A stretch of DNA of 64,000 nucleotides from Oryzias latipes (Eukaryota; Chordata; Actinopteri; Beloniformes; Adrianichthyidae). Below the pieces are notes generated by a model that worked only from the letters and a program-made list of their open reading frames with translations, was not told the DNA's origin and made no database searches. The translations under genes were made by a program, and so were the position numbers. The stretch covers positions 11,351,325 to 11,415,324 of the forward strand of contig NC_019879.2 in the NCBI RefSeq assembly GCF_002234675.1. The letters run 5' to 3'. Position 1 is the stretch's first letter. Every line of letters starts with the position of its first letter. Shown here piece after piece: positions 1 to 10,403 of this stretch.

Positions 1-49
1 GACACCCGAAACAGGTCTAGCAGGACCGCCCCACGGCCCCCCAACGTCT

Positions 50-1084
50 TAGCTTTAGCTAAACATAAACTAACTAATGCCAAGTTCAATTACTATAATC
101 CAAGTGTTTTTGTTTTTCTGGATTTTTCCAGATGGAGATCAATTCAAGTCACAGGGTGACTTTTTAATTATATTGCCATAGAAATTACATGATTTTTGCA
201 GCGTGACCATACAGTCAATGATCATGACCCACCTTATCTCAAGAATAGCTTTGGCAGATTGGCTGGCTGATTGTGATAGATCTTCACACTGTAGCGTCCA
301 CTAGCAAACACCATAGCCCAGGAGTGGCCAATGAGCCCACTACATCATTAGCAGAAATGTTTATACACAGAATCACACAAACTAAGTTATTGATCCTAGT
401 TAGTAGTCCATCTATACTGGAGAGCAGAGATATCTGTGTTTTACTGTTACTAATTGTTGTTATGGTCCTTAACAAGTACCTGTATGCAAGGCAGGGTCGA
501 CACAGGGACGCACAAGGCACTGAGGCTGAGGTTTTTTAGAAAATATTTGCACTTTCTATGCAATTTTGTCCAAGACATGGATTCAACTACTATAATACAG
601 TAAATGTTAAATAAGCCCAAGAAAGACAAACCCTAGAAAACAGTGCGGATTAGGAGCTCATGCAAATGTCACCTTAAAGTGTGTTGGTTTTAAATTAGTG
701 ATAACATTTTCAAAAAAACTTCCAAACTTTCTTAAAATACTCTGTGCATCTCCTAATATGTTTTAAAAAGTATTCTGGCCCCTCTGATGTTGGAGCAGTT
801 GGCCTTATGGCCAGCCAGTGGGAACACAGGATTAGACCTTTAGTGTTTCTGCTCTACTAAAATAAAACAGAAACAAAGAAATCAAGAGTTAAAAACCTTT
901 TTAAGCTATTGACAGGGATGTCCTGGAAGTAGGATTATAGTCTTAAATCAAAAGCCCCAACACCAGTCTGAGTCCAAAGTACCAATAAGTCCCAATAATT
1001 GCCAAAGAGAATAGGATGAATGGTAAAATCTCTACAGCTGTTTTTTGACACTGCTTTTGAAACATTACATTATCGGAAAATGTC
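50..1084 (-). repeat. Inverted duplicate of CRYL1 intron 1-exon 2-intron 2 (left part)
   Basis: The reverse complement of this stretch matches about 53.35-54.41 kb almost base for base with scattered changes, including CRYL1 exon 2 and both its splice sites. Homology begins near base 50 and runs to base 1084, where an LTR element is inserted. It resumes at 8817 beyond that element and stops near 8993. The first 49 bases of the window are GC-rich, match nothing else here and remain uncalled. Confidence 0.9.
233..339 (-). pseudogene. CRYL1 exon 2 copy (pseudo-exon)
   Basis: This is a copy of CRYL1 exon 2 (54088-54195) on the minus strand. The acceptor AG and donor GT are both kept. The exon is 107 bp against 108 bp in the true gene: one base is missing in the part corresponding to DNQPGQAAK, so the frame is lost. 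There are also substitutions, including Arg to His just after the dinucleotide-binding glycines. No other CRYL1 exon lies nearby, so this is a dead fragment made at the DNA level (introns included), not a processed copy. Confidence 0.9.
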
Positions 1085-1396
1085 TGACAGGCAGAACACA
1101 GGACTGGACTCAGATGCAGAGCTTGAGAAGGTTTTTAATTCTTGGACACAAGAGAAGAGCTAGCTTTGACAGGTGATTGCACGTGACAAACAGGCACAGG
1201 ACAAAGGGAAACACAGGCTATAAATACATGAGGAGGGGAAGCACAGGTGGGAATGATCAGGGATGATGAGGCAGACTCAGGTGTGGGGAACAGACAAAGC
1301 AGGAAGGGGAAGATCTGGAACGAGAGGTAGGTTAGACTTTCAAAATAAAACAGGAAAACCCACACAAAACAACAGGAAGCTTGACGAGACATGACA
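1085..1396 (-). repeat. LTR (3' LTR in element orientation)
   Basis: 312-bp long terminal repeat of the chromovirus, bounded by TG and CA. It is about 97% identical to the partner LTR at 8505-8816 by hand alignment (8 mismatches, no gaps). Confidence 0.95.
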
Positions 1397-4300
1397 AACC
1401 CCCCCCCTTAAGGACCGACTCCTGACGGTCCAGGAGCCCCAGACCTAAAGAAATCCGTCAGGTGTGACCTGTCCACAATAAAGCGTTCCGGAATCCACTG
1501 CCGCTCCTCCGGACCATAACCCTTCCAGTCCACTAGGAATTGGCGACCCCGGCCCTGCTTCCGGACAGCCAGAATCTTCTGCACCGTGTACACCGGACCC
1601 CCACCCACCATTCTGGGCAGAGGGGGTGGCTCCGAGGGAAGGCATCAGGGAACTGTCCACCACCGGCTTCACCTTGCTGACTGTGAGCTGGAATTTGGGA
1701 TGGACCCGGAGGGACCGGGGCAGCCGAAGGCGGACCACTGCAGGGTTGATGACCTTGGGAAATGGACCCCTTGGGAAATGGACCCACGAATCTTGGAGCC
1801 AACTTTCCGCTAGGAACGTGCAGGTTGAGGTCCTTGGTTGAGAGCCAGACCTTCTGACCGGGACGGTAAGTGGGGGCGGGACTCCTCTGGGGGTCAGCAA
1901 CCGCCTTGACCCTGTTCTGTTGCCGAATCAGAACCTGCCGGGCTGCCGCCCAGACGCGATGGCAGCGGCGGACCAGGGCGTGGACAGACGGAACCGCAGC
2001 ATCTGTTTCGGCCGCAGACAGGGGAAGCTCGTATCCGAAGACACACTTGAAGGGCGAGATGCCGGTAGCCGAAGTGGGCAGGGTGTTTTGTGCATACTCA
2101 ACCCAGATCAAGTGCCTGCTCCATGTTGAGGGGTTCTGAGAGACCAAGCACCAAAGGCCGGTTTCCAGCTGCTGATTAAGGCGTTCAGTCTGGCCATTGG
2201 ATTCAGAATGGTATCCCAAGGTCAAGCTGACTGTAGCACCGATGAGCCGGCAGAACTCCTTACAGAACCGGGATATGTACTGAGGCCCCCGGTCCGACAC
2301 AATGTCCTTCGGGAAACCGTGGTACCTCACAATCTGGTTCATGATAACTTCAGCCGTGCCTTTAGCTGAAAGCAGTCTAGGCAGGGCAATGAACCGGACC
2401 ATCTTGGAGAACCTGTCCACGACCATTAGAACTGTGGTGTGTCCACGTGAGACGGGAAGGCCGGTGACGAAGTCCATGAAAATGTCCGTCCACAGTCTGG
2501 AAGGAACAGGAAGCGGTTGTAGGAGCCCCATGCGACGACTGGTGGAAGACTTGTTCCTGGCACAGACTGAACAGGCCGGCTCCATGCGTAGCCACCAGAA
2601 CCTCCGAGAGATGGCGTGCATGGTCCGCCTTACTCAAGGGACAAAAGGAAAGCAGAGAGGTGTGGGCCCCGTGGATCACCCTAGAGCGCAGTGTCGGGGG
2701 TACAAATAGGCGATTCCTCGGGCAACCACTGGGCGTTTGCACCCCACTGTTAGCCTGCATTACCTCAGATTCTATCTGCCAAGAAACCGCTCCAACCACA
2801 CAAGTCAGTGGAAGAATAGGTTCAGGTTCTGTGGCAACAGGCACGGGGCATCCGGCTTGACGTTCTTGGACCCCCGCCTGTAAGAGAGGGAGAAAGAGAA
2901 ACAATCAAAAAAGAGCCGCCATCGGGCCTGGCGAGCATTGAGTCTCTTGGCAGTCCTGATATACTCAAGGTTTCTGTGATCTGTCCAGACAATGAAGGAG
3001 TGCTCTTCCCCCTCCTGCCAGTGCCGCCACTCCTCCAGATTCACCTTGACCGCCAACAGCTCCCGATTGCCGATGTCGTAGTTGCGCTCCACCTGAGAGA
3101 GAAGCCGGGACAGGAACGCACAGGGATGAACCTTCCCATTCTGCTCCGACCGCTGCGACAGGACAGCCCCTAACCCTTCATTGGAGGCGTCCACCTCCAC
3201 GATTAACTGACGGTGAGGATCAGGCATAGTGAGCAGTGGAGCGGATGTGAAGTGGTGGTTCAGCGCCCAGAAAGCGGCCTCGGCCGCAGGCATCCACCGG
3301 TACTTCACAAGTGGAGACGTGAGGGCATGGAGGGGTGCTGCAATGGAGCTGAAACCCCGGATAAGCGTCTGTAAAAGTTCGCAAAGCCAAAGAATTGCTG
3401 CAGCTTCTTACGGCTGTCAGGTGTCGGCCAGTTCTTCACGGTGCTGACCTTGGCTGGATCCATCTCTACCGCCCCTGCGGACACAACAAAACCTAAGAAG
3501 GCGACGGTGGTGACGTGGAACTCACTCTTTTCAGCCTTGACGTAGAGGTTATCCAGAAGTCGCTGGAGGACTGCAGAAACATGGGAGACATGAGAGTCCA
3601 GGTCCAGGGAGTAAATCAGGATGTCGTCCAAATAAACATACAAAATAAACATACACGAAATGATCCAAGAAGTCCCTGAGGACATCATTGATCATGGCCT
3701 GAAAAACGGCGGGGGTGTTACTGACTCCAAAGGGCATGACCAGTTATTCATAGTGGCCTCTTGGTGTATTGAACCCTGTTTTCCACTCGTCCCCCTCTCT
3801 GATCCTGACCAAATGATAGGCGTTACGGAGATCAAGCTTGGTGAACACCCGGGCCTGCTGGAGCTGGTCAAAAACAGAGGACATGAGCGGCAATGGATAA
3901 CTGTTCTTGACGGTTATGTTGTTGAGCGCGCTGTAATCTATGCAGGGTCGGAGAGTCCCATTCTTTTTACCGACAAAGAAGAACCCGGCACCAGCTGCAG
4001 ATGAGGGACAAATGAGACCCGCTGCCAGGGATTAAATGTATTTGTTAAGTGCCTGGCGTTCTGAAGATGCGATCAAGTACAGGTGTCCTTTAGGAATGGT
4101 GGACCCTGGAACCAGGTCGATGGCGCAGTCAAAGGGCCGATGGGGCGGGAGGCTCAGAGCCTGGTTCTTATTGAAGACCTCGGCCAGATGATGGTAACAG
4201 GAGGGTATAGTGCTTAGGTCAGGGGCCTCTGGACCTGAAGCAGGACGAACAGGGACAGGGTTATTGTTCATGATGGTTCGTTTACCTGCGGGATGGGAAA

Positions 4301-4539
4301 TTTTGTGTCACATCCTGGCCCCCACTCAAGTATTTTTTCGGTCGCCCAGTCCACCCGGGCACTGTGCTCACACAGCCAAAGAAATCCCAGAACCACCTTC
4401 CTAGAGGAGCCCCTAAACAGGTGGAAAGACATGACCTCTGTATGGTGGTCTATGGAAAGTTTGAGAGGTTCGGAAACATGCATTATATCAAAGAGACCCC
4501 TCCCACGAAGGCCCCGGGCCTGGATGGGTCTGTCTAGAG

Positions 4540-4750
4540 CAGGGGTGGGGAACCCTGGTCCTCAAGAGCCTCAACCCTGCCTGTTTTCCAGCTCTGCCTC
4601 ACCAGCTTGCTGTTGATTAGCTGACTCAAGTGATTTCACATCCTGATTGACTGAACACACCTGATTTAAGTTATAAGCATCAAGCATTCCAGGGAGAGCT
4701 GGAAAACAGGCAGGGTTAAGGCTCTTGAGGACCAGGGTTGCCCACCCCTG
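4540..4750. mobile_element. hAT-type miniature element nested in the LTR element
   Basis: 211-bp insertion with terminal inverted repeats (CAGGGGTGGG at the left, the complement CCCACCCCTG at the right, and longer imperfect arms reading towards CTTGAGGACCAGGG). It is flanked by a perfect 8-bp target duplication GTCTAGAG (4532-4539 and 4751-4758). It has no coding capacity. The 8-bp duplication and CAGGGG terminus are hAT hallmarks. Confidence 0.9.
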
Positions 4751-6663
4751 GTCTAGAGGCTGTGGCTTAAGACCTAAGCCGATGGGCAGCTTCCAGTCCA
4801 TAAGGCTGACATCAGCCCCGGAGTCAATGAGGGCTACGAGAGTCGTAGAAGAGCCATGGTGGGTTACCACTAATGACGTGAGGCTCCGTGCGCGTCTGTC
4901 CATAGCGGTGACTGACTCACCAACTTGGCTTTTTTCATGGGACAGGAGATAACGGGATGACCGATCTCCCCACAGTAGAAGCACCGACCCTCCTGCAGGC
5001 GTCGCCGTCGTTCCTCCGCCGAAAGACGTGTCTGTCCCTACTGCATGGGTTCTTCACATCTTTCCGCCAAGACGAAGGGATGCAGGTCGGCTGTGGAGCG
5101 GCGGAAGTTTCGTCTTTCCATGGAATCCGCCCTGCGAGACGACCCGCCTCCTGATGATCCGCCTCCACGTCGGGAGACCAGTTCACGGATTCGATTATCC
5201 GTGAGGATGGCGAGAGCGATCAGAGAGTCAAAATCCTGAGGTAAGTCCACCGGAATGAGCTGCACCGGAATGAGCTGCTCCTGAATGCGCAGAGCCAGCC
5301 CCTTCATGAAGAAATCATACCGCGCCAGCGAGTTCCACCCACTCTCAGCTGCTAGGGTGCGTAATCGGATGGCATAATCGCAGACAGAGTCCCCACCTTG
5401 ACGTATGAAGGTGAGCTCACGGGCTTTATCCTGGCTGGTAGATACCGGGTCAAATGTGTTCTGAAGCGCCTCCTGGAAGGCTACGAGCCCACTCAGCCAT
5501 AGCCCATGCACGAGCCCTCCCCGCTAAATGAGAAATCATGAAGGCGATCCTGGCTCTGTCAGAAACAAAGGCATAGGGGGAATGTTCAAAATGAATCGAA
5601 CAGTCAGTGAGGAAGGGCTTACATAGTCCAGGTTCTCCACCGCGGTCAAGTGAGCCGACATCTGTGGAAGTCAGTCGCGCTAGCCGTCACTGACTTTTTG
5701 CATGCGTGTTTACATCATAGTTTATGGTACACACGCCCAGCGAGCTGGAAAGACGGTATAAAGCGCTAATATCACCCATTTCACTGTCTGTTACCCATTA
5801 TCACATAACATGTACTGTACTCTGAAATCAGTGACAATTATTGCAAGCCCTATATTGTTATTTGATGTACAAATGTATTCATTTGGATTGCATGTCTGTT
5901 CATTCCATAATAAACTACCAGAAATAACGTGTTATGTCTGAAATATAATCAATCAGACAGATTCTGATTACTTAATTATTACGTAAAAAATAACTATTTT
6001 AGAAATCAACATGGCAAATGCAGATCAGTCATCTGAAATATATGCAGATTATGTTACTTATAAAAGTCATTCATATGATTAAAACATAATACTATATCAG
6101 TAAAGTAGACACAACACTGTTTCAGAAATTTTCATAGCAAAATTTCATCATGTATCAAAAGTTAAAAACATGTGCAAAATTGTGCTACATTAGGAAAGAT
6201 TTTTGAATCAATTTATCAATTTTTGGAGCTAATGAAGTAATATCACTAAAAGTCAATCATTTTAACAATTTTCAATAAGTGATTAATCATTTGTTTTACT
6301 TTTTTTCATATTTTTTTGTATTTTTTTTTTTTATAATAAAGTAATGCTGTAGAGGAAAAATAAAAAGGGTCCATAATATGTCGATTGTCCAAGGTTGGTA
6401 TTTCTTCTTCTGCTGAATGACAGCTGATCTTCTGGGTTCAAAACAGTTTATAGTTCTCTTCTATGTTATGTCTGGAGACATTAGATTTGGGTCCATATCC
6501 TTCTTCAGCTGATATCAGCTGCGGTGAAAGTTGAGGTCAAGTTGTCTGCATGTCAGAGCTCTGCTGTTATTCAGGTGACGTCAGACGTATGGAGAAAGTG
6601 AGGAATCCAGGCGTCATATTTCTTGAAATTATTTGGCTCTTTGATTTATTACTGCATGTTGTT

Positions 6664-7400
6664 TCAGACGACCGTAATAAGACACTTCTCAAAGTCCTTC
6701 ATGGTGTTCAGAACCAGAACCTTGACCCGGTCCGGTGGACCGAGTGGTTTGACGTAAATCCTGCAGCCTTTAACCCAAGTGTTCTCAATCTGCTTACGCT
6801 TCCTGAGAAGCCGTGCATGTTTTGAGATTTCAGCATTCCTTCTGGTCAGATGGTCGTTCAGATAAGCAGCCGAACCTTTCAGGTGTTTCCTTTGGGTCAT
6901 CAAAGCTAGCTTGTGTTTTTGATTCACAAGCCTGATGAGGATCGCTGGTTTATCCGTCTCCTTTCTCCTGGGGAGCAGGTGGCAGGTCTCGATGGTATTG
7001 AGATCCAGGGAAATCCCTTTAGATGTGAGAAATGAATGTATTTGCTGTTCCAGAGTCTCTCCACCGCTCTCTGTATTAGCACTACTAGCTACGCTAGCGC
7101 TAGCATTAGCAGTGCTTGCTCCTGCTGTCTGCTTCGCTCCAGTTTTGATTGGTACTCCAGTGAGAATGGCATTATTCCTCCTTACTTGCTGTTCCACATT
7201 GTCCAGTCTTTTCTCCCGAATGTCGACCCGGTTTTTTCTCGCTGCTCGTTTTGAGCCCGAAATCTTCGGAACTCTTCCATCATTTCCCAAAGTGGCGTTA
7301 GCTTAGCGGACACTTGGTCCATAAAGCTTTTCAGCCTTTCTTGAATAACGTCAAGAGTCTTTTTGAGGTCTTCGTATTCCTGGGTTTTCTTCGGGGGCAT
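6664..7400 (-). pseudogene. L1-ORF1-like coiled-coil/RRM protein gene carried by the long-TIR element
   Basis: The N-terminal piece starts MPPKKTQEYEDLKKTL at 7400 and has heptad-like leucines (coiled coil). A second overlapping frame from about 7290 to 6664 continues with a basic coiled-coil segment, a small-residue linker rich in Ala/Ser, and a domain with FLTSKGISL, CHLLPRRKETDKPAILIRL, LNDHLTRRNAEI and CRIYVK. This resembles the RRM plus C-terminal domain of L1-type ORF1 proteins (transposase_22 family), which bind RNA in LINE particles. The two pieces overlap in different frames near 7.24 kb, so one frameshift has broken the gene. No endonuclease or reverse transcriptase follows it. Whether the gene was captured by the element or belongs to its family is not known. 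Confidence 0.6.
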
Positions 7401-7624
7401 GGTCAGCTCTCTTTTTTGGAGAAAATCAACCTTTTAAGTAATTTGAAGATAGTTGTATTCGCAGAGAGGCACGCCACGCGTCCTGCTGTGTAACCTGGAA
7501 CCGGAACTACCATTTATTTCAGAGTACAGTACATGTTATTTGATAATGGGTAAGAGACAGTGACATGGGTGATATTATCGCTTTATACCGTCTTTCCAGC
7601 TCGCTGGGCGTGTGTACCGTAAAC

Positions 7625-8173
7625 TATTTATTTAGGTTTACATAAATCAGGGTTCCAGCACATAAAACTCACAGAAATAGGATTCTAAAGTTTTATAGAA
7701 TTGAGGTGAAATCACATCCTTCACAACTGGATTAAGGACAAAACCCCCTCAATTTCTTGATGGCAGAGGGCGTTAATGGAATACATTCCTTTGGAATGCC
7801 TGACTAGTCTCTCACACTCCAAAACTGATATCTTTGAGAAAACTTGGAGGCCATTCCTTGACTATAGTAATGTGAACATTTCTGCCTATGTGACAGACAG
7901 AGCTGTGGGTGGTAGTTTGTCCCTCATGGTGTTCCATAGATGAACATTCATGGCCAGCACCTGTCTGTTGAGCTGTGATTGGCTCACAAGGCTGATAAAT
8001 AGCAGCAGTGGGAGTTCCATCTAGGTGCTGGTTTCCTGGTTTGGCCTTGGTGGGTGAGCTTGACATGTGGACCTTTTTTACTAAAGCTTTTAATCATTTG
8101 AGTCCTTTTACTAAAGTTTTTAAGCATTTGAGTTTGCAAGATTTTAAATTATATTTATATTAACAGGTGGTGG
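7625..8173. repeat. 549-bp repeat block (copy 1), inside the long-TIR element
   Basis: Near-identical to 9853-10403 in the same orientation. The differences seen are few: a short T-run length change and scattered substitutions. The first about 85 bases also match 17.47-17.56 kb in the IL17D intron. It contains an 84-residue minus-strand open frame identical in both copies, with no family resemblance I recognise. It interrupts the right inverted repeat of the surrounding element. Confidence 0.9.
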
Positions 8174-8504
8174 TGCATGCAAAAATTCAGTGACGGCTGG
8201 CGAGATGTCGGCTCACTTGACCGCGGTAGGTTCTCCTGAGTAACGATCGGGAGGAGTGAGCTTGATTTCCAGGCTCCTGGCAGGCATGGGAGTAGGAGGA
8301 GATGGGATGGACGTAGAAGGTCCTGGAGGAGGGTTGTTCCAGATTGAACTTGAACGGAGGTCTTGAACTTGGGTAGAGACCTGACCCATATGGGACGCCA
8401 GGGCCTTCTGGAAGTCCTCCTGTTGGGCAAGGCGGGCTTCCAGGCGTTGCAGGATTGATGTTAATCTACTGCTCTCTGCAGAGTCCATTCTGGCCTGTTT
8501 GTAC

Positions 8505-8816
8505 TGACAGGCAGAACACAGGACTGGACTCAGATGCAGAGCTTGAGAAGGTTTTTAATTCTTGGACACAAGAGAAGAGCTAGCTTTGACAGGTGATAGC
8601 ACGTGACAAACAGGCACAGGACAAAGGGAAACACAGGCCATAAATACATGAGGAGGGGAAGCACAGGTGGGAATGATCAGGGATGATGAGGCAGACTCAG
8701 GTGTGGGGAACAGACAAGGCAGGAAGGGGAAGGTCTGGAACGAGAGGTAGGTTAGACTTTCAAAATAAAACAGGAAACCCCACACGAGACCACAGGAAGC
8801 TTGACGAGACATGACA
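8505..8816 (-). repeat. LTR (5' LTR in element orientation)
   Basis: Partner of the LTR at 1085-1396, with the same length and ends. The target duplication ATGTC follows at 8817-8821, after which the CRYL1-derived sequence resumes. Confidence 0.95.
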
Positions 8817-8993
8817 ATGTCATTTAAAATTAAAGTTGCGAGCAGCTGTCACTTCATACCTGGTCAGAGTTGCACATAGCAAATTCATGAAATCATTTTT
8901 TCAAAGTGGTAGGGTTTCCATTTTATACTTTGGTAGAAAAATTGGTAAAAGTAATTTTTTTTATTTCCTTGGCAACTGAGGGTTTTTGTTGAC
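8817..8993 (-). repeat. Inverted duplicate of CRYL1 intron 1 (right part)
   Basis: Continuation of the duplicate at 50-1084 after the LTR insertion. It matches the reverse complement of about 53.15-53.37 kb, with a deletion relative to the CRYL1 side. Homology stops at TTTTTGTTGAC. From there to 9118 lies a 125-bp junction beginning with a CCCTATCT-type short repeat and matching nothing else in the window. Confidence 0.88.
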
Positions 8994-9118
8994 CCTATCT
9001 ACCCTATCAGATACCCTATCTGTATATCAAATCATATCATATATCATGTCATTTTGTTCAACTTGATCTAAAGATTTGTGTTATAAACATTTCCAATATT
9101 CCTGTAAAAAAATGCTGT

Positions 9119-9354
9119 TCTTCTCCAGCAGTGGAACGCAGGTGCATCCCACAGCGATGGAGACGTAGATCTCAGAGTAGGAGTGGCGCCCGCCAGCGCA
9201 GGAGCCGGTCCTTCTGAGGATGACGGACGGAGAGTAAACTGGAGTACTGCGGTACTGCCTGCTCTCCTCTCCTGATGGTCCAATCAAGCAGCCTTTGCAC
9301 AGACAGTAGGCCTCAGGGATGGAGCGAGGATATCTGGTTGGGTCATAGGAAATC
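9119..9354 (-). pseudogene. IL17D exon 2 copy, truncated
   Basis: Duplicate of IL17D exon 2 from its acceptor (CAG just above 9354) through the LLEK codons. It then runs into unrelated sequence, so the last 27 or so codons are missing. The frame is otherwise open and nearly identical to the true exon (16207-16528): the only residue change I see is Val to Ile before AVGCTC. The intron side is also copied (9355 to about 9950, matching 16.53-17.56 kb with internal deletions). No copy of exon 1 lies in this duplicate. Confidence 0.92.
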
Positions 9355-9852
9355 CTGAAAAATACATGGAATCTTTTTTTTCTTCAACTTTGGTTGGTTA
9401 AACACACCTTGTTACCATCAACAGAAGCACAGACACACTGCTACAGAACTCAGCCATCACCTCATCCAAAACAGAGATGCAGTTTCATCCATGAGTTTCA
9501 CAATCACGGATATTTGTGAATGCAGACTGCACAGATCAGATCAGGTACACGAAGATGTAAAAGAGACAGGATTTATAAGAAAATGATTATAGTTATACAG
9601 ACCATTTCCAAAAAATGAGAATATCAGGGTAAAGTGTGTCATTTTCATATTTCCATTAAAAATTAATAAAATATGGATTCAGGGCCTACTGTGTAACCCT
9701 TGTTCTATCCTAGGCACTTTAACATTGGGAGTTGGGTCATCTAGACCCCACAAGACAGTGCGCTGAACCGTTTTTCTTCAATGATTTGTGATCTTCACTG
9801 GTGTTCATGGATTACATGAAATTCTCTTCACCTGTAATTTATTTCAAGTATT

Positions 9853-10403
9853 TATTTATTTAGGTTTACATAAATCAGGGTTCCAGCACATAAAACTCAC
9901 AGAAATAGGATTCTAAAGTTTTATAGAATTGAGGTGAAATCACATCCTTCACAACTGGATTAAGGACAAAACCCCCTCAATTTTTTTTGATGGCAGAGGG
10001 CGTTAATGGAATACATTCCTTTGGAACGCCTGACTAGTCTCTCACACTCCAAAACTGATATCTTTGAGAAAACTTGGAGGCCATTCCTTGACTATAGTAA
10101 TGTGAACATTTCTGCCTATGTGACAGACAGAGCTGTGGGTGGTAGTTTGTCCCTCATGGTGTTCCATAGATGAACATTCATGGCCAGCACCTGTCTGTTG
10201 AGCTGTGATTGGCTCACAAGGCTGATAAATAGCAGCAGTGGGAGTTCCATCTAGGTGCTGGTTTCCTGGTTTGGCCTTGGTGGGTGAGCTTGACATGTGG
10301 ACCTTTTTTACTAAAGCTTTTAATCATTTGAGTCCTTTTACTAAAGTTTTTAAGCATTTGAGTTTGCAAGATTTTAAATTATATTTATATTAACAGGTGG
10401 TGG
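9853..10403. repeat. 551-bp repeat block (copy 2)
   Basis: Partner of 7625-8173. Its left about 90 bases are continuous with the IL17D-intron duplicate (homologous to 17.47-17.56 kb). The remaining 460 bases have no counterpart at IL17D, so the source of copy 1 was probably this duplicated locus or a shared unknown repeat. Confidence 0.88.

Larger units (their letters stand above)
5639..8227. mobile_element. Long-TIR DNA element with 9-bp target duplication, Mutator-like candidate
   Basis: Nested in the gag region of the LTR element. It is flanked by a perfect 9-bp duplication AGGTTCTCC (5630-5638 and 8228-8236). The ends are inverted repeats: the first 25 bases (ACCGCGGTCAAGTGAGCCGA...) are identical, followed by a matching stretch ending TTTTTGCATGC, with 16 extra bases in the left arm. 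A second matching inverted stretch lies just inside (about 5717-5828 against 7516-7624), so the original arms were near 190 bp. The right arm is split by a 549-bp repeat block at 7625-8173. Cargo is an L1-ORF1-like gene on the minus strand; 5.83-6.66 kb is AT-rich and noncoding. No transposase is seen. A 9-bp duplication fits Mutator-like elements, but Rehavkus- or Merlin-type cannot be excluded. Confidence 0.75.
1085..8816 (-). mobile_element. Ty3/Gypsy LTR retrotransposon fossil, chromodomain-bearing (sushi-like chromovirus)
   Basis: Element read on the minus strand, 7.7 kb including nested insertions, with 312-bp LTRs at both ends and a perfect 5-bp target duplication (ATGTC at 1080-1084 and 8817-8821). 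A purine-rich tract (minus strand) abuts the left LTR, as expected for a polypurine tract. Recognisable parts in minus-strand order are: gag-like N-terminus (about 8.2-8.5 kb), gag-like remainder (5.0-5.6 kb), aspartic protease region with a DSGAD motif (4.8-4.9 kb), reverse transcriptase with a YLDD motif (3.3-4.0 kb), RNase H (2.8-3.3 kb), integrase (1.9-2.7 kb) and a C-terminal chromodomain (1.4-1.6 kb). The coding region is broken in several places and split by two younger DNA elements. The LTRs differ at 8 of 312 positions, so the insertion is fairly recent but not fresh. The family call rests on the chromodomain and domain order. Confidence 0.93.

Noticed and set aside
1533-5511. Plus-strand open frames across the LTR element
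   Set aside because: They are shadows of the minus-strand element genes.
7812-8066. 84-residue open frame, identical at 10042-10296
   Set aside because: Identity follows from the 550-bp block being a recent copy; composition and lack of any motif give no support for a gene.
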